Source of the DNA: Saccoglossus kowalevskii
Taxonomy: Eukaryota > Hemichordata > Enteropneusta > Harrimaniidae
Length of the DNA: 64,000 nt
Direction of reading: 5' to 3'
Assembly (NCBI RefSeq): GCF_000003605.2
Contig: NW_003134344.1
Location: forward strand, 332,570 to 396,569
The position numbers and the translations under genes were made by a program. The notes below the pieces were generated by a model. That model saw only the letters and a list, made by a program, of their open reading frames with translations, ran no database searches and was not told the DNA's origin. Shown here piece after piece: positions 52,139 through 64,000 of the stretch (positions are counted from its first letter, which is position 1; the number at the start of each line of letters is the position of its first letter).

Positions 52139-52441
52139 ATGGGCCTTGTCGAAGCTGAAGACTTTCCGTTTGTCAGTCTGAATGACTACAGTGATTCTGT
52201 TTGGAGGGATTTGAAATGAAAGCGATTCATCGATAATCCGCGAAGGACGATTTCAAACCCAGACTCGGGCAATTGCAAAATGCGTATTTTCGGTATGGAA
52301 CGCGTGGACGGAAAATGTAACTCGAAATATAATATATCTGATTCTGAATTCAAGATTTCTCATTTAGTTGAACGAGGTTTGTGTAGAAGAGATAAATTTG
52401 TAGATGTCGTACTTCTATTTGTTGGTAGTTTTAGAAAATGA
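52139..52441 (+). pseudogene. Compact unknown gene or pseudogene, one in-frame TGA
   Basis: The ATG at 52139 has a good context (A at -3, G at +4). Its frame reads 26 codons (MGLVEAEDFPFVSLNDYSDS...WRDLK) to a TGA at 52217-52219. The same frame then stays open for 73 more codons (KRFIDNPRRTISNPDSG... to GSFRK) to a second TGA at 52439-52441, with AATAAA at 52442-52447 directly after. A TATA box lies at 51917. The layout is that of a compact intronless gene of about 500 bases. The internal TGA most simply means a pseudogene or a chance run. Selenocysteine is unlikely because little 3' room exists for a SECIS element before the AATAAA. The product is not recognised. Confidence 0.28.
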
Positions 52442-53499
52442 AATAAAAAAAGATATCTACTAAATACGCTATATCGATCGGCATGTAGCTTACTAATACA
52501 TTTGAGAGATGATTGTGATATATACGTTAGATGACCAAAGAAACGGAAAAAACATTGCTACAAGTTCACACATAAAAAGTATTTAAAAACGAGCGGTTAC
52601 ATTGCCCAATTTACATTTTTGACATGATTAGTCAAGTTGAATTTGTTCATAACTGTTGCGTAATGAGAAGCTCGACTGCCTGCAGTAACGAGGCGCTTGG
52701 TGTGATAATGAGTTAGATTTCCGTGTCTGCTGTTGTAATATATGTCTCCTCGTTTTCCTGTAATTGCATTCAAGCAGATATGAATGGTGTTTTGTAACTA
52801 GGTGAAAGCATTCGTGCTTGACGGGTGATGATTTATGAGAACATATATTCACATATTCACCTCGTAGAGTTTTATTTTTTCAACTAAAATCAACTATACA
52901 GCTTACGTGACATAGTCATGGCTGTATATAAGTATGTAATATAAAAGTATGGCTCGAATACGTAGCCCGTGCCTTATGCTTAAGACCTCAAGTAGAAACA
53001 TGCCAGTAAGTCCACATATATTATATCGGTTTTCAGCATAATGGATATGCCTCGTATCATTTATACTTTATTTTAAAGATTAACATAGTAAATTACATAA
53101 TAGTACGAAATGATGTATCGATTTCATATATACTTTTTGCTTGCTGTCTTATTTAGTAAAACTCTTAGGTATTGGCATGTTTAATTTCTTGTGACCCCAA
53201 AGACTTTCCTTTTTCAACTTGTTGAAATTCTTTTGTTTTTTAAACAGAAAAACACAATATTTTTACCAGGTATTTAAAGTATTGTTCATACATGAGTGGT
53301 TGAACACGTTTCATAATTTTAAAATTCACTTTGCATCTTTCAGTCATATTCAAAACAGATAAAGCGCAAAAAGTATAGAGAATATAGCAAATTATCTTTT
53401 TCCTGTAATATTCTTTTGTAAACGGTAATTATTATCATTGGTTGCTAATGGAATATATTTCACAAATTTCTTGTCGCAAAAAAAACAAACAATTCATTT

Positions 53500-55810
53500 C
53501 TCCTTAAATGTAACAATGCATTTTGAAACATTTACATTAGCAATGCAAATTAGGTAAATACAAAATAATAATCAGCGCCACTATCTTCAGGTGTATGTCC
53601 TTCCTCGCAAAATGCAGTATTTGGGATAACAATCTTTCGATGATCATTTTAAGTACTTTTAATGTTAACATATACATGCCATATTTCATGTGAAATAATG
53701 TTGGGTTTGTGGCTGCAATAAGTACGTATGCCATATTTTAAAATTTTACAACATCAATCTTCGATTCATCATTTACTATGTCGTTCTTTACATGCCATAT
53801 AATATATTATATTATGATACATCAACGCCACTAGCGTTCGTATACGTATTTGCACAATTACAGGAGAAGTTTTCTCATTTACTCTTTTATAATAATGTCT
53901 CGCGACTAAAATTTTTCGATATAACATTTGATGTAGCCTGGCAACAAGTATTCATCAATAAGTTCAACTACAATGTGTGTACCCGAGTCAACAATCTATT
54001 ATTAGACACCAATGACAATATGCAAGGTCATCCGTGTCAGATGGTGAACGTTAAATAAAGTAAAGTGATACAATGTAGGTAGCAAAAGATATCTGATACA
54101 TGATGAACCGATGTCGTATGCTATTCTATATGTTAAAAAACCCATATCTAAAATGTTGTTATACATGCGTATTAGACACATAACATATACACATAAACGT
54201 GTCTTCAATCTAAATAATAATGAGACGAAGAATTTCACAAGAAAGCAAAAAAACTAGAATACAAAATGCAAACGTTAAAATCTGTAGTATAAAACTAACT
54301 ACGAAACTAATTACAGGGAATGGCTAATGATATTGTTACTACTGTAATTGAATGAAAACCATTACTGAAATTAAATTAGTCATGTAAACATTTGACCTGA
54401 TATTGACACTTCACTTAGTCAGTGAATGTCAGTCAGAAGAATAGTCACAACTTATTATACCATTTAGGCGAGTGAGTACTGATGATACTATACATGATTA
54501 ATCAAAAATTAGATCAATATATCAAATTAACAACAGTATTTATAATTTGTGATGTCAATAATAAGATTTGAACGTCCAGTGAAGACATCGTTTTAATTCA
54601 GAACTTAATATCAAGTAATATACTTGACAGTAAATTTTCGTCGTATCCATTATTTTAAAAGTTATATCTGGAATACATATAACTATGGACTAAATAATTA
54701 CATTTAATAGTGTCTGGGGATTACGTTTTAGAGAAAAAGAACGTGTATCTTGTGAATGAACTGCATAAATAAACAACTTTCTTTTGCTACAACATATTAC
54801 CCTTTACTTTAGTACATATTCGTGAAATACATATAAAATTATAATAGATACATATAATAACCCCCATATGTGGCGATTCTCATTAACTACACATTATGTC
54901 TAGCATTGGTCGCTGGTTTCATTACCCATTATTCATCTTTATCCTAGTATGTGGAGTCTATATACAGATGAGAAAAAACATTGTAGTTTACGCATTTGTC
55001 ACGAATTGTTAAGTAAGAAACTAGTATGATACCGATGATTAGATTAGATCAGTAGATATGAAGCATTCTTTTCTACGCATAATTGTTCAAAATCGAACCT
55101 TTTGTTTTTTTATCTGTATTGCCTTCAAGCAATTAGATACGCGTTCCGACAATTTAGAAAAACTATTACATGACTGACTTGTCCTCTATTTATGTGTAAA
55201 CAATTCTGACAATAAAATTATTAAATGACATGAGTCATGATAAATATAAATTTCCACAGTTGCCTAGACTGCAAATTGATGGTACAATGAAGTGCGAGTG
55301 ACACAAAGCAATCTAGGGAAGGCATATTCACACTGCAACTTAGTTATACCAGATTTCTCATTTTGAAGAGGACATTGACTATCAATTGAGATTGAAATTT
55401 CAACACGCGATACAACAATTTATGCTTTATGCTTTATGCAGTTTGGTAACACAAACACAATGATTACTTGCGTTGCGTTTAGGAACGAAGAGTTTAGGTA
55501 CTTCGACTTTCATTGAATATTACACTTACGCTGACGATCTGCCGGGTGAAATGCCCCGTGGGATGCACAGTTAAAGTAATCACATATTAAACAACCCCAT
55601 TACTAAATTACTAGCCAGTCGGACGCCAATAGCCGCAATCCATTGACGGATTACGAAGTTACTACGTTTCAACACTCATGAGTTAATATTTTTGCAAAAG
55701 CTAACTATATTATACATTATATATGGCATATTCCCATGGTTATAATTGATATTGCGTGAACGCATGCAACATGTACGTTATTCTTTATCAATATTGTGAC
55801 ACTATCAACC
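53500..55810. repeat. Segmental duplication, copy A (2.3 kb)
   Basis: Collinear with 58350-61282. Anchors in order: GATCATTTTAAGTAC, ATCAACGC(C/T)ACTAGCGTTCGTA, CGTGTCAGATG, CATTGGTCGCT, AGTTGCCTAGACT, CAGTTAAAGTAATCACA. Frames open in one copy are not open in the other, so the block is non-coding DNA. Confidence 0.85.
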
Positions 55811-56036
55811 ATTCCAATTCGTAAATTATTTTAAAAATAAACATGTGGTGAATACAAATGCCAGTCACTCTGACAATGGATAAAATAAAATCAACAAATT
55901 ATGTGAATTTTTAATGAAAAATACAAACAACAAATACACAATTATTTAATACAACAATATTTTAACATCAATATGCACACTGAATTCTACGAACTACGTA
56001 TGGAGTATGAATTACGCAATTTTAGATTTTTTTACA

Positions 56037-57412
56037 ATCAATGACACCTGGCGGCCATTCATTTTTTCTGGTGTGTATCAAATTAACAGAATGGAATTAT
56101 GCCAAAACGTCATGTTACATCTTTGAAATTTACACTTTGACTATGATAAATATCCATATTTAATGCTTCCAGTAATAAAGCCACAGCGGTTTTTTATTCC
56201 ATTTTAAATTGTCCCTACATACTGTGGCCATTCATTAGTTTATTCTCATTATCACAGTTGAAGTTTCAAAATACGAGCTTAATGTAATAAATTGGACCGA
56301 GGGCCTACTACGACAAATTGAAAATTGGGATATTGGAGTCAAATTCCATTATTTGATCTGTTTTCAAGATAAACAAGAAACCCAACCTGCGAGATTTGAT
56401 ACAAGGTAGCATTGCCATATCTGGCCCTTTGACATGGAAACATTCTCGGCGGCGGAACCGGACAGAGACCCAAGCCAGCTGAAAACTGAAAAAGTCTAAT
56501 TGGTTAAACGATTGATTTGGAGTCATCTACATTGGGTGAACAGTTAATACAATGTCATTTAAGCCACGCTTCTAATATTACCGCGTTTTCTATTGGCTGG
56601 AATTTGAAATATGTCGACATGACTTGCACTGACACAGGACGAAACAGCGCATAGAGCAGTACGAAGCTCGCCTGTAATATTCACGGTGGTTGGTGCGTGC
56701 ATTATGTATTAATATCAAAGTGCAGGAAGGTGCGGAATTTAACGATTAGGAAATGCCGCGGCAAGTTGGCACGGAATACAGGGATACGCGCTCTACTCGT
56801 TACATTGGTTTTATATTTTGTCTTTGTTACTAATAAAATGAATACAATGTCACAACATTACGAATAAAACAGTCGTATCAAGATCAAACTGAAAAGAAAA
56901 ATTATGTAAACACAGTACTGATGTATTCAGGAGAATTACTTCGCATTACGTCCACGAAATAAATTTGGAGGTGAAGCACGCCCTCCACCCCAATACCCAT
57001 TTTGAAATGTTGTTGGTTGAACCCTAGGCCCACAATATTTTGACTGCCACCGGATATTGCGTTCCCTTTGCCTACACGTTGAAACTAGGACGGGTCCTAC
57101 CGATACATATTGAATATTGACATTTTGATTTCAATATATCAATTTTTAATTTAGATTTGTGTTGAATTCATCACATACTGTGATATGTTCATGGGAACGT
57201 TCGTACATAAATAAATAATAAATGTACCACAGCTAATGTAATTTTCTATAACGTATTTTGAATTTCAATTCGACAAATGCGCACTTGAAAATATGGGTAA
57301 AATTCAATTTTCGTTGTCTTTTTCAATATTGAGAAATGATTTTTTGGCATAATCATATTTACTTTATTTGCCACGTATTTTATAAAATGAATGGCCGCCA
57401 GGTGTCATGGAT
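56037..57412. mobile_element. Non-autonomous DNA transposon with 8-bp target duplication (hAT-like)
   Basis: The ends are inverted: the left starts ATC(A)ATGACACCTGGCGG and continues GCCATTCATTTT; the right end is the complement with one change. Further inward, both arms share ATTATGCCAAAA, so the inverted repeats reach about 80-100 bp with indels. TTTTTACA flanks both sides (56029-56036 and 57413-57420). An 8-bp duplication is typical of hAT elements; Merlin or P elements remain possible. The 1376-bp interior holds no recognisable transposase, so movement would have needed help in trans. It lies in the spacer of the segmental duplication. Confidence 0.82.
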
Positions 57413-57698
57413 TTTTTACACTTCAAAATTGAAACAATGATGCTGATTACCGGAAGCAAAACATGTGTGTATTCTGTTTTAAAAAACACCGCACTTTGTC
57501 AGATCAATTTCTCTTATTTCTGGAAAGAAGATTATTCTTGAAATTTCGCATGGTTACGGTTGAGTAGTATTGCAATACTAATTTTTAAAAAGCATTTTTT
57601 ATTGTGAGATGATGTAAGAAACAAATATTGTGATTGTCAAAGCAAGCATGGAAACAAATCAGCCAATAACCATGCGTTTTCTCTCACACTTAATAATA

Positions 57699-57830
57699 TG
57701 AGTTTATTACGAGGATACCTCAAAGTATACACGAGGAAACAAGCGGGAGTATTGACCGATTTGCAGCGGAGGTTGATGCGACGGCGCACTGTCGGAGTGC
57801 ATATTTTACAGTATTCTCGTAATAACCTTA
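57699..57830. mobile_element. TA-flanked MITE, copy 2 (132 bp)
   Basis: Same family as 22709-22925. Left end TGAGTTTATTACGAGGATAC, right end TCTCGTAATAACCTTA, and a shared interior word GCAGCGGAGGT. Shorter than copy 1, lacking about 85 bp of interior. The left flank is TA; the right flank is TT, probably mutated. Confidence 0.72.
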
Positions 57831-58349
57831 TTATTATACATCTTTTCTTCTCAATGATACATCATGGGAATGCCGAAATCCGAAAATTTTCGAACAGAAT
57901 TTCTTTGTGTGCAGTCCAGTGAAACCCTGGTGGCAATTATGTTTATTTTTTTCACTAGAGAACGCTTACTCGCGTAATCATTCCATATTTGGAATTCGCA
58001 TTTCCTAATATGGTAGAATGAAAATACCCCGTAAAATACCACAAAATTACGGCACACTATAATTTATGGCGTTACGGTCACAGATGTATAATAATATATG
58101 TTAGAGCATATGATCTTTCGACATTAGTATCCGTATAACACTTGTATATTACCGATTATTAAATAATTACTTTAGCATTAAGATAATAGATTATTTTCAG
58201 TAAAATTGAAAAACACAAATATATATATATATTTCTTATAAATACAAATGGTAACATCAATATCTTTTTGTTTGCAGCTTGGTCAATCAAAATGTGTATT
58301 TTAGAATTTTACATCGAGCAGTGGCAAATATTTTGTTTCCGTGATTGCA

Positions 58350-61282
58350 AAAAATGTATGTTTAAACATTTATATTGATAATGCAAAATTCAATATTTGA
58401 ATCTGTCGGTGATCATTTTAAGTACATTTAATGTTAGCATATATATATTCCACTCGAAATTATTGTTGTTTCATAGCTGCATTATGTATGTATTATCATA
58501 TATTAAAATTTAACAACGTCAAACTTACCTATTACTATGTACTATCCCTCACATGCCGGAACAAATGCTAAATGTATTTTTATATAATATATTATGATGC
58601 GTCAACGCTACTAGCGTTCGTAACGTATGTTCACACGCATAATAATATTTTTCCATTAACCTATTTATAGTAATGTATCGAGAATGGATTTCTGTATATA
58701 AAATTTGACGTTGCTTAGCAACATGTATTCAGCATTCAATTGCAATAAGTTCAGCACCATGCGTAGAAGTATGTGTGCGAATTAGTTTTATTTTGTATTG
58801 CTGTAAATTGGTTTGAACATCACAGCAAGCAAATCACATTAAGCTAAATTGAATAGTTCAAGGCACGCCATTTCACTGCAAGGTATTTACGGGATTAGTT
58901 GGCATTACTAAATGTCAATGGGAAGCCATGCAATACACATGATAATGTGGTGAATCTGTTCTCAGACAAATCTTATTAGTCAGAATCCGGATGTAACTGG
59001 TATGAGCCAAGAATGCCACTATAAACTATACTCGTGAAATTGAAGGTCATTCGTGTCAGATGACTCGTGGCGAACATTGAATCAAATAAAGTGGTACAGC
59101 GTAGCATATAACATATATCTGATGACGATGAACCGAAGCTGTATGCCACGTTTTAATTTGACTAAATACATAAACGAACGACTAAAATATACATTTATGA
59201 TTGTCTTCAATCTAAATAACGATCAGAATATAAATAACATATGTTGCAAGAAAGAGATAAAACTATTGATACAAAATATACACGATTACAAATAAATAAA
59301 ACAAATATTACAAAACCACTACGTCAAAAAAAAGAATGAATGCATGACAAAATTCAACTAGTTAATGATATTTATCGAAGTTTATTACAAGTTTACAAGG
59401 AATCGCGAATATTAGTGTTACTACTTTGAGTTAATGAAAAGCATTGGTGAAATTGGGTCTGTGACGTAATAAATAATTGACCTGATATTCATACTCAGTG
59501 AATATCCTTGTGTGTAAATATTATCATATACGTTTTTAGATTAGGCCAATTGCACGTGGTATATATCACATGCAAAATAATCACATTTAATAAACTCATA
59601 CCAGACATTTTATGCATCTAGGCGAGTGGGTGATAATGATGCTATTCGTTATCAATGTATGTCACATTAAAATGTCAAACAATGACATTAATTTATCAAA
59701 TTAACTGTAGTATTGAACATAATCTCGATGAAAATGGCATAACTCCCAGTGACATAACAACGATGTCATAGATACAATAAACAGAACACTGCCTTTGTAT
59801 TTTCACATGTAGAAAATTCTGTCGCACTGCGTTTTATTTTGCGGCTGTGTTGAGGGGTAAATAATGCACTTCAATGCAGAACTCAGTATATTAGACGTCA
59901 CATGAGAATACGTCAACCAATTCCAATAGTCACAGTATGATTAAATTTGAGTCTTATCAACTAGTATGTTAAACGTTGTGTCACGGACACAAATAATGGC
60001 TTGAATAAGGTTGTGATCATTGGTGTCAGAAGCTACTGCGTTTTGAGACAAAATTTAACGTAATGCCAACAAGTTTAAACACTAAAAATTAAATTATCCG
60101 TTTTTTTCGGATATTAAATAACAGATAACGAAGTAAACTACTCTTGTAGTAAATCTGTCGCACTCGGTATAGTATATTGCGTGAACGATCCTAACGCAAC
60201 AGATATGTTCAAGAAGTACACTGAGTGATGTCCGGAGGAACACGTGTTATAAAAAAGCGTATATTGATAAATATATGTTTCTAAATTAGCTTAGCTGGTT
60301 TTCTATTCATTCGGGATGCTCACCATGGATATACAACTTTTTTTTTCTACAACACATGAGCCTCTATGTATCCCATATTACGAATACGTACAGCATTGTA
60401 ATAGATAAACTGACAGGGGGTGATATATTAACCCCATATGCGGCGTTTCTATTCAACTGTACGTTATGTATAACATTGGTCGCTCATATCATTAGCCTTT
60501 CTTCACCAATTGCATACTAGGTTTGACCGGGAAAATCAAGCTTAATCCGACACAATTTATTTCCTATTCATGCCCCTAGTTATATGTACATGCGCCCAAA
60601 TCTGACACTGACATAAATAGATGACATGGGCCATAATAAATATAGATTTCGATAGTTGCCTAGACTACATATTTATGGTACAATGAAATGTGAGTGGCGG
60701 AAAACAATCTTGGTAATGCACAATCACACTGCTGCAGCGTAGTCGTGCCAGTTGAGTTAAAAACGATTCCTCATTTTTAAAAGAGATAATTGGCTACCAA
60801 TTGTTTAGTTGATTTTAGATTGAAAAGAAATATCTAACATTAATGAACACTTTTGATGGAGTACAGATCAATAATGTAATTAGATTTTCAGAAATAACAA
60901 CACGTGACCAAGTTGTTATACATGTATGCTTTAACTTATTTTAGACAGTAACACAAACAATAGGCTTACTATTGATGTGGTTAGGAACGTAGAATTGGTA
61001 GCAACTAACAACTACACTCGAGTTCTGCCAGGTAAAACGACCCATGGGGTATACAGTTAAAGTAATCACAGATAGGCATCTGTATTACCAGATTACTAGC
61101 CGACCACCAAGTAACCCGGCTTCCCAACGTCCAACTCCCACACACACAGCACAGTTACTACAGTATACACTCGGTGGGACATACGCCCATAACGTGCTGA
61201 TCACGATGTATGATTTAACAAATATCGCTTGAAAGCAAAATGTACGTGATTCTCTACCAATTTGGTGATACTGTATCAAACT
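58350..61282. repeat. Segmental duplication, copy B (2.9 kb)
   Basis: Partner of 53500-55810, longer by several insertions. Divergence is clearly greater than in the 175-bp and 220-bp duplications, so this event is older. Confidence 0.85.
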
Positions 61283-64000
61283 CAGCTTAGAGCGTTTTCG
61301 ATGAGCATCGGCGTGGCACGCGTGAAAATGCTCACAGCGTAGAAATCGCCGCAGCGATCCCGGTTGCGACGTTTCAGTGGCGGCTTCGCCGTACATTTTT
61401 GCTTCAATCACATAAAGTACACCATAAACATCAAGACGGAGTATCTTACTTAAAATTCATTCTGGCACGTTTGCTATCTATTTTGGGTGGCTACAATTCC
61501 TTGAAAATCGTGAAGGCAAGCCCGAAAGCAACAGCGGCATGGATTGGCTGGTTCCTGTCTCAAATGTCTTGGCCGGTAATGAGCTAGTAACTAGTAATGG
61601 GAGCAGCATTCTGATTCTTTTTTTTCCTAGCAAGCGGGCGTTCTATATTTAAGCAGATTTTTCCCTTTTGTTTATTTTGTTACCAGAACCATCTTAATCA
61701 GGAGGTTTAAACAGACATGTGAATGAATCTCAATCAACCACATCATGCGTAACAATAGTGAGATGCGATATTAACCCCTATATCAACCCATGCATTGTGA
61801 GCCCGGGGTTGTGAGCATGTAAAATGATTCATGCCGTTCATCTGATGTGGTCGCTAAAGATCGACCTGGTATGCATGTATAACAATACACAATTATAACA
61901 GGACATGGATGAAGATGAGAGAAATAATGTGCGAGATCCAGCTCGAGCCATATTATCACGCAATAATAGTGTTGGTTTTTTTTAATTCAATTTTAACGTA
62001 TCAATTTAGGTGGGCGTTCTTAAGTGAATAATACTGGGTTGTTTTTTGAATGTACAGTTCAAATATAAAAAAAATATCCCTGAATCAAAGTACTGTTTCG
62101 TACATATGTTCTTATATTATATCGCCATCCACTGTACTGTAATTGGAAATCAAACATATAGCCGATAAGACGTGATATATTCAACGTTGTAATATTCACC
62201 TAATCACGAACCTCCTATAATATTGCGCATGGTGACGCCATATGCCAGAAACTTACACACTTAGATTGCGATGTTATCAGAAAAATGCTTCAAAAAAGCA
62301 CGATTTCACTACTATTAACTGCTACAAACATTATTCACGTTGGTTTATCCTTATATTGGGAGCTATGGCGTCAACTTAAGCACAGTTATTTCGGGTTATT
62401 ACTTCATGGATGATAACTTTTCATCTATAAATTCGACTCTTAGCGACAAGTGACTTTTAGCGATCACTTACTTAGGATGATGCACAGAAAGGATAAGGAT
62501 TTGTTGATCGTCTCTGGTTACAAATCGCAATTACGTTTTCAAATATATCAACACGATTTACATTGACGCTTTATTCACAGATGATATAACAAGTATTTAT
62601 ATTCTTGACACATTCACAGCAATGTGACTGATCAATGCAATAACAATGTTACCGCTGATGTATTTATCACAAACTAAATTGGACAGATAGTATAACCATG
62701 AGTTTTATATCATTATTTCACATATTGAAAAAAAAACTGATGTTACTGTTCCTACTCATGATGTTAAAACTAAGTGAGATTATAGTCTTTACAAATAAGA
62801 ATTACGGGTAAACGCAATATTGTAACGGTATATTAAGGACATTATCAAAGAAGCAACCGAGCTGTGATCTAGAATATCATACTTGTGCATATATTACTTG
62901 TGCTTGTCAGATTTATAAGAAATTGAGATACCTGTATTACTTTTCTAAAATTTGCCTACAAATTAGCATGTTTTGTACTTGTGTTATTTCACTTCTTTTC
63001 ATAACGTGTTTTATTCAGTCAAAACTAGTGAGTTGTCTCAATGGAAATAGATATGAGAAAGATAGAGAGATAATCTCCATGGTTTATCATTTTATAGCAG
63101 ACCTCTAACAATGATGTAGATGCAAGTAAATTGGCTCGCTTCTTGTATTCATTCACTTACCCAAATCAAAACTACATTGTGGTAAATCACTCATTGATGG
63201 CAACTTGCTAGCCATGCTGGACAAGATAATTATCGATTGAATATGAATTGCGAATAAATGATTAATGTGAGTTCATTTATTGAGTTGTACATGAATTAGT
63301 TGACGAAATATAGTGAAGAAGCATGACTGTGAATTTATGGTATTACCACTCTAATTGAAAAGGATGCGTTGATGGCAAAAATATATGATAGTAAAGTGAA
63401 AACCTGACATTTCCTTCAGTTCATACAAATTTAATCTTATTCTTATCGATATTTGGGAGATTTTTTTATTGATTGAATATATCTCGCTTCTATAAAATTA
63501 CAGCCCACAACCTTCTAACAGTTTTATCGCGATGTGAATGATGAACGTTTAGACATTCACATACAATTTTGCTAATGAAGTAGTGATAATCAAGTTTGCT
63601 GATGTTAATTCCCACCAAAAATAATTCTCACTGCTACATGAAAAAAAATACCAAGTCTTGAAACTACAAGGAAATCATTTTCACACAAGGCTTAAAAAGA
63701 TAATACCATGTTTTTGTTTACAACAGCCTATATTATATATAATACTACTAGTAAATAATGAGTTGTAATACTAATAAATAAAAAATAACAAAAAAAACAT
63801 TGTAAGGATGCAGTAGAAGATTTCAGAAAGTAAAATGCACACTAAGAGTTGTTTTAAGCCATAAAAATGTATATTTTATGAAACATCATACTTCACACTA
63901 ATTAAAAACTAATGCTATGTCAGACGCAACCTTTGCGTGTTTATGTGACTGCTAAGTAAATAAATTCATTATTGAAGATTGACATGAGTGCTGTGACGAT
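61283..64000. other. AT-rich intergenic DNA, nothing firmly supported
   Basis: A GC-rich patch at 61290-61400 is open on both strands in part (minus 61085-61411, plus 61399-61587) without a recognisable domain. The rest is AT-rich without structured repeats. Confidence 0.45.

Noticed and set aside
52217-52219. Selenocysteine codon in the mini-gene
   Set aside because: AATAAA directly after the second stop leaves little room for a SECIS element, and no selenoprotein family matches.
53792-54058. 88-codon frame in duplication copy A
   Set aside because: The homologous part of copy B is not open, so selection on the protein is unlikely.

Overview
The window looks like nuclear DNA from an animal, probably a marine invertebrate. 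It is AT-rich (roughly two thirds A+T by eye), gene-poor and full of short microsatellites. It carries intronless rhodopsin-class receptors, a Penelope-like retroelement with a GIY-YIG endonuclease, and small inverted-repeat DNA transposons. Nothing fixes the phylum. Open frames of 60 to 120 codons are about as common as chance predicts at this base composition, so only three protein-coding features are well supported: two paralogous G-protein-coupled receptors and one retroelement fragment. The other coding calls rest on GC-richer islands, splice-site logic or signal-like sequence, and carry low confidence.

Layout. 0-1.2 kb: a repeat-derived stretch, then a cluster of two perfect heat-shock elements beside TATA boxes, probably facing left out of the window. 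1.2-9.9 kb: no supported gene; a long TA microsatellite at 5.5 kb. 9.9-13.2 kb: GC-richer islands, two tentative spliced genes on opposite strands and two small fold-back elements. 13.2-19.3 kb: no supported gene. 19.6-20.2 kb: a tentative minus-strand gene for a small secreted protein. 22.7 and 57.7 kb: two copies of one TA-flanked MITE family. 24.4-25.5 kb: receptor 1. 25.8-38.4 kb: mostly featureless, with a decayed minisatellite at 33.4 kb. 38.5-39.6 kb: a 5'-truncated Penelope-like element with a hammerhead ribozyme near its end. 40.3-40.7 kb: a nearly perfect 175-bp tandem duplication. 41.7-42.9 kb: receptor 2. 47.2-49.6 kb: a 700-bp duplicated block with a conserved core. 50.8-51.2 kb: another local duplication. 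51.9-52.45 kb: a compact TATA-to-AATAAA candidate gene whose frame has one internal TGA. 53.5-61.3 kb: a diverged duplication of 2.3-2.9 kb whose spacer holds a 1.38-kb non-autonomous DNA transposon with an 8-bp target duplication.

The two receptors lie 17 kb apart on the same strand and share roughly four fifths of their transmembrane residues. They are most like the thyrotropin-releasing-hormone-receptor branch of class A peptide receptors. A 124-bp tract is almost identical between them at DNA level, which suggests gene conversion. Receptor 2 has no in-frame ATG before its first transmembrane helix, so it needs an upstream exon, an unusual start, or is damaged at its 5' end. Local duplication at every scale from about 120 bp to 17 kb is the theme of the locus.
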